A stretch of DNA of 64,000 bases from Nocardia sp. NRRL S-836 (GTDB lineage: Bacteria; Actinomycetota; Actinomycetes; Mycobacteriales; Pseudonocardiaceae). The position numbers were made by a program, and so were the translations under genes. The DNA lies in the NCBI RefSeq assembly GCF_001279525.1, contig NZ_LGDY01000118.1, positions 9,434 to 73,433 of the forward strand, in the 5' to 3' direction. The notes below the pieces were generated by a model. That model worked only from the letters and a program-made list of their open reading frames with translations. It did not search any database and was not told where the DNA came from. This document shows positions 63,054-64,000 of the stretch, piece after piece. Numbering within the stretch: the first letter of the stretch is position 1; every line of letters begins with the position of its first letter.

Positions 63054-64000
63054 GCGCCGGAACCGATCCGCACGCAGCCACACCCGCCCAGGAGCGCGCC
63101 GGATCCGCACCCGACAAACAGGAGGCTCATCGCATGAGCGCCGGAACCGGCTCACAGGCGACCAACGCCGCCGCCACACCTGACCGAGGCCGCGCCGAAG
63201 CCGCGCCCGACAACCAGGCGGCCCACCCCACCAGCCCCAACGCCGCCCTGCGGGCAACCACGCCCTCTCAGGGCCGCGCCGCGACCGCGGCCGACCAGGC
63301 GGCCCGCCCCACCAGCCCCGCCCCGCGCACAACCACGTCCGCCCAGGGCTGCGCCGCGAGCGCGCCCGCCGACCAGACAACCCACCCCACCAGCCCCAGC
63401 GCCCCGCGGGCAACCACGCCCTCCCAGACCCGCGCCGCACCCGCGCCCGACCAGGAGACCCGTCCCACGAGCCCCACCACCGACCCGCGGGCGACCATCG
63501 CCACCACACGCGTCCGAGGCACCAAGGCCCAGCGCGCCGACGCCCTGCACGACCTGAGCGTCGCCCACGTCGAGCTGGGCCACCTGGACGAGGCCGCGAA
63601 GCTCGCCCGGCGCGGGTTGCGGCTCACCGGTGAGCCGCGGTTCCGGCTCGCGCTCGCCTGGATCGACCTGGACCGGGGGCGGCTCAGCCAGAGCCTCGAG
63701 CACCTGAACCTCGCGACGCCGCAGTTGCGTGGCAGGGAGCTCGTCAGGGCGCGGTGCCTGCGCGGGCTGCACCTGTGCCGGTCGGCCGATCCGCGGGCGG
63801 CGATGGCGGAGCTGACCGCCGTGATCAGGGAGCTGCGGCGGTACGACGACCAGCGGTGGCTCGCCAACGCGTTGATCGGCAGGGGGATCGCTCGTTGTCA
63901 GGCGTTGCGGCTGGCCGAGGCCGACGCGGACTTCACGGCGGCGGAGGTGGGGGTGGGGGGGTTGCCCGCCCCCCCGGCCTTTGGCCCTGCCCGGCTTGCG
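63050..64000 (+). CDS. Repeat-rich TPR protein, probable CHAT-peptidase N-terminus (cut by window)
   Basis: 317 residues visible from ATG 63050; it continues beyond the window. A low-complexity part (about 1-150) with tandem 26-residue repeats precedes TPR-type helices: ADALHDLSVAHVELGHLDEA, AKLARRGLRLTGEPRFRLAL, RRYDDQRWLANALIGRGIAR. This matches the layout of actinobacterial proteins ending in a CHAT (caspase-like) domain, but that domain is not in view. A second ATG-AGC-GCC start repeats 28 codons later. The final 20 residues (VGVGGLPAPPAFGPARLA) break the TPR pattern. Confidence 0.7.
   Translation, partial: MSAGTDPHAATPAQERAGSAPDKQEAHRMSAGTGSQATNAAATPDRGRAEAAPDNQAAHPTSPNAALRATTPSQGRAATAADQAARPTSPAPRTTTSAQGCAASAPADQTTHPTSPSAPRATTPSQTRAAPAPDQETRPTSPTTDPRATIATTRVRGTKAQRADALHDLSVAHVELGHLDEAAKLARRGLRLTGEPRFRLALAWIDLDRGRLSQSLEHLNLATPQLRGRELVRARCLRGLHLCRSADPRAAMAELTAVIRELRRYDDQRWLANALIGRGIARCQALRLAEADADFTAAEVGVGGLPAPPAFGPARLA
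63218..63500 (+). repeat. Tandem ~78-base repeats in the TPR-protein N-terminus
   Basis: Units of 27, 26 and 26 codons, each ending in DQ and containing the words PTSP, R-ATTPSQ or RTTTSAQ, and RAA/CAA, start at 63218, 63299 and 63377. A partial fourth unit starts at 63455. Diverged earlier copies precede them. The region codes for a Pro/Thr/Ser/Ala-rich disordered linker. Confidence 0.7.

Overview
The window is GC-rich DNA with dense, short-spaced genes and strong G/C preference at codon third positions. Mycothiol biosynthesis (mshA), the Rex/heme cluster, a BldN-type sigma factor with a DUF5667 partner, SenX3/RegX3 and the tiny bS22 ribosomal protein all point to an actinomycete. The best guess is Pseudonocardiales (a Lentzea/Saccharothrix/Lechevalieria-like genome). 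Gene order broadly follows what I recall of the M. tuberculosis Rv0474-Rv0529 region and the S. coelicolor rex-hem-bldN region, so most of the window is conserved chromosomal core with accessory insertions.

Region 1 (1-13.2 kb, mostly minus strand) is a redox/heme block. A near-perfect Rex operator precedes rex, followed by hemA, hemC, the fused SUMT/hemD and hemB. Then come four related small membrane proteins, two further membrane proteins, hemL, a histidine phosphatase, a TlpA-like thioredoxin lipoprotein and ccdA (cut by the window edge). Almost all junctions overlap by 1-16 bases, so glutamate-to-uroporphyrinogen III synthesis and cytochrome c maturation look co-expressed and NADH-responsive. 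A secreted M64 metallopeptidase gene interrupts the tlpA-ccdA pair. Region 2 (13.2-20 kb) holds a membrane molybdenum oxidoreductase, an HAD phosphatase, the BldN-like sigma factor with its DUF5667 partner, an acyl-CoA ligase and a glutaredoxin-like protein.

Region 3 (19.7-30.3 kb) has an ArsR-type regulator divergent from an unusual fusion of a P450-like heme-loop segment with a PEP mutase/isocitrate-lyase domain, a perfect 15-bp-arm palindrome lying between them. It continues with PlsC-type acyltransferase, NAD-epimerase, bS22, an excisionase-like HTH protein, proC, thioesterase, proline dehydrogenase, a sugar isomerase-like protein, a proline-rich membrane protein and Ppx/GppA. Region 4 (30.3-44.6 kb) holds regX3, senX3, gpmA, a fatty-acid/coumarate-CoA ligase, a DUF4349 lipoprotein, YbjN, mshA, a broken hydrolase, an L,D-transpeptidase, an SDR enzyme, a 52-residue secreted peptide, a trypsin-fold protein, murB and neighbours.

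Region 5 (44.6-64 kb) is more accessory: mycothiol-dependent isomerase-like protein, purU, a LOG-like protein, a MerR/TipA-type regulator with a textbook 19-bp-spacer promoter, HbhA-like and XRE proteins, a PCMT-like methyltransferase followed by a membrane NACHT NTPase, a PadR-ABC efflux operon with a triple half-site operator, a CGNR protein, DUF445, an aminotransferase, a hairpin made of DnaA-box-like 9-mers, and an ECF sigma/small protein/TPR-protein cassette running off the end. Recurrent GC-rich palindromes act as terminators, and at least three gene remnants are visible. There are no rRNA, tRNA, CRISPR or transposase genes that I can see.
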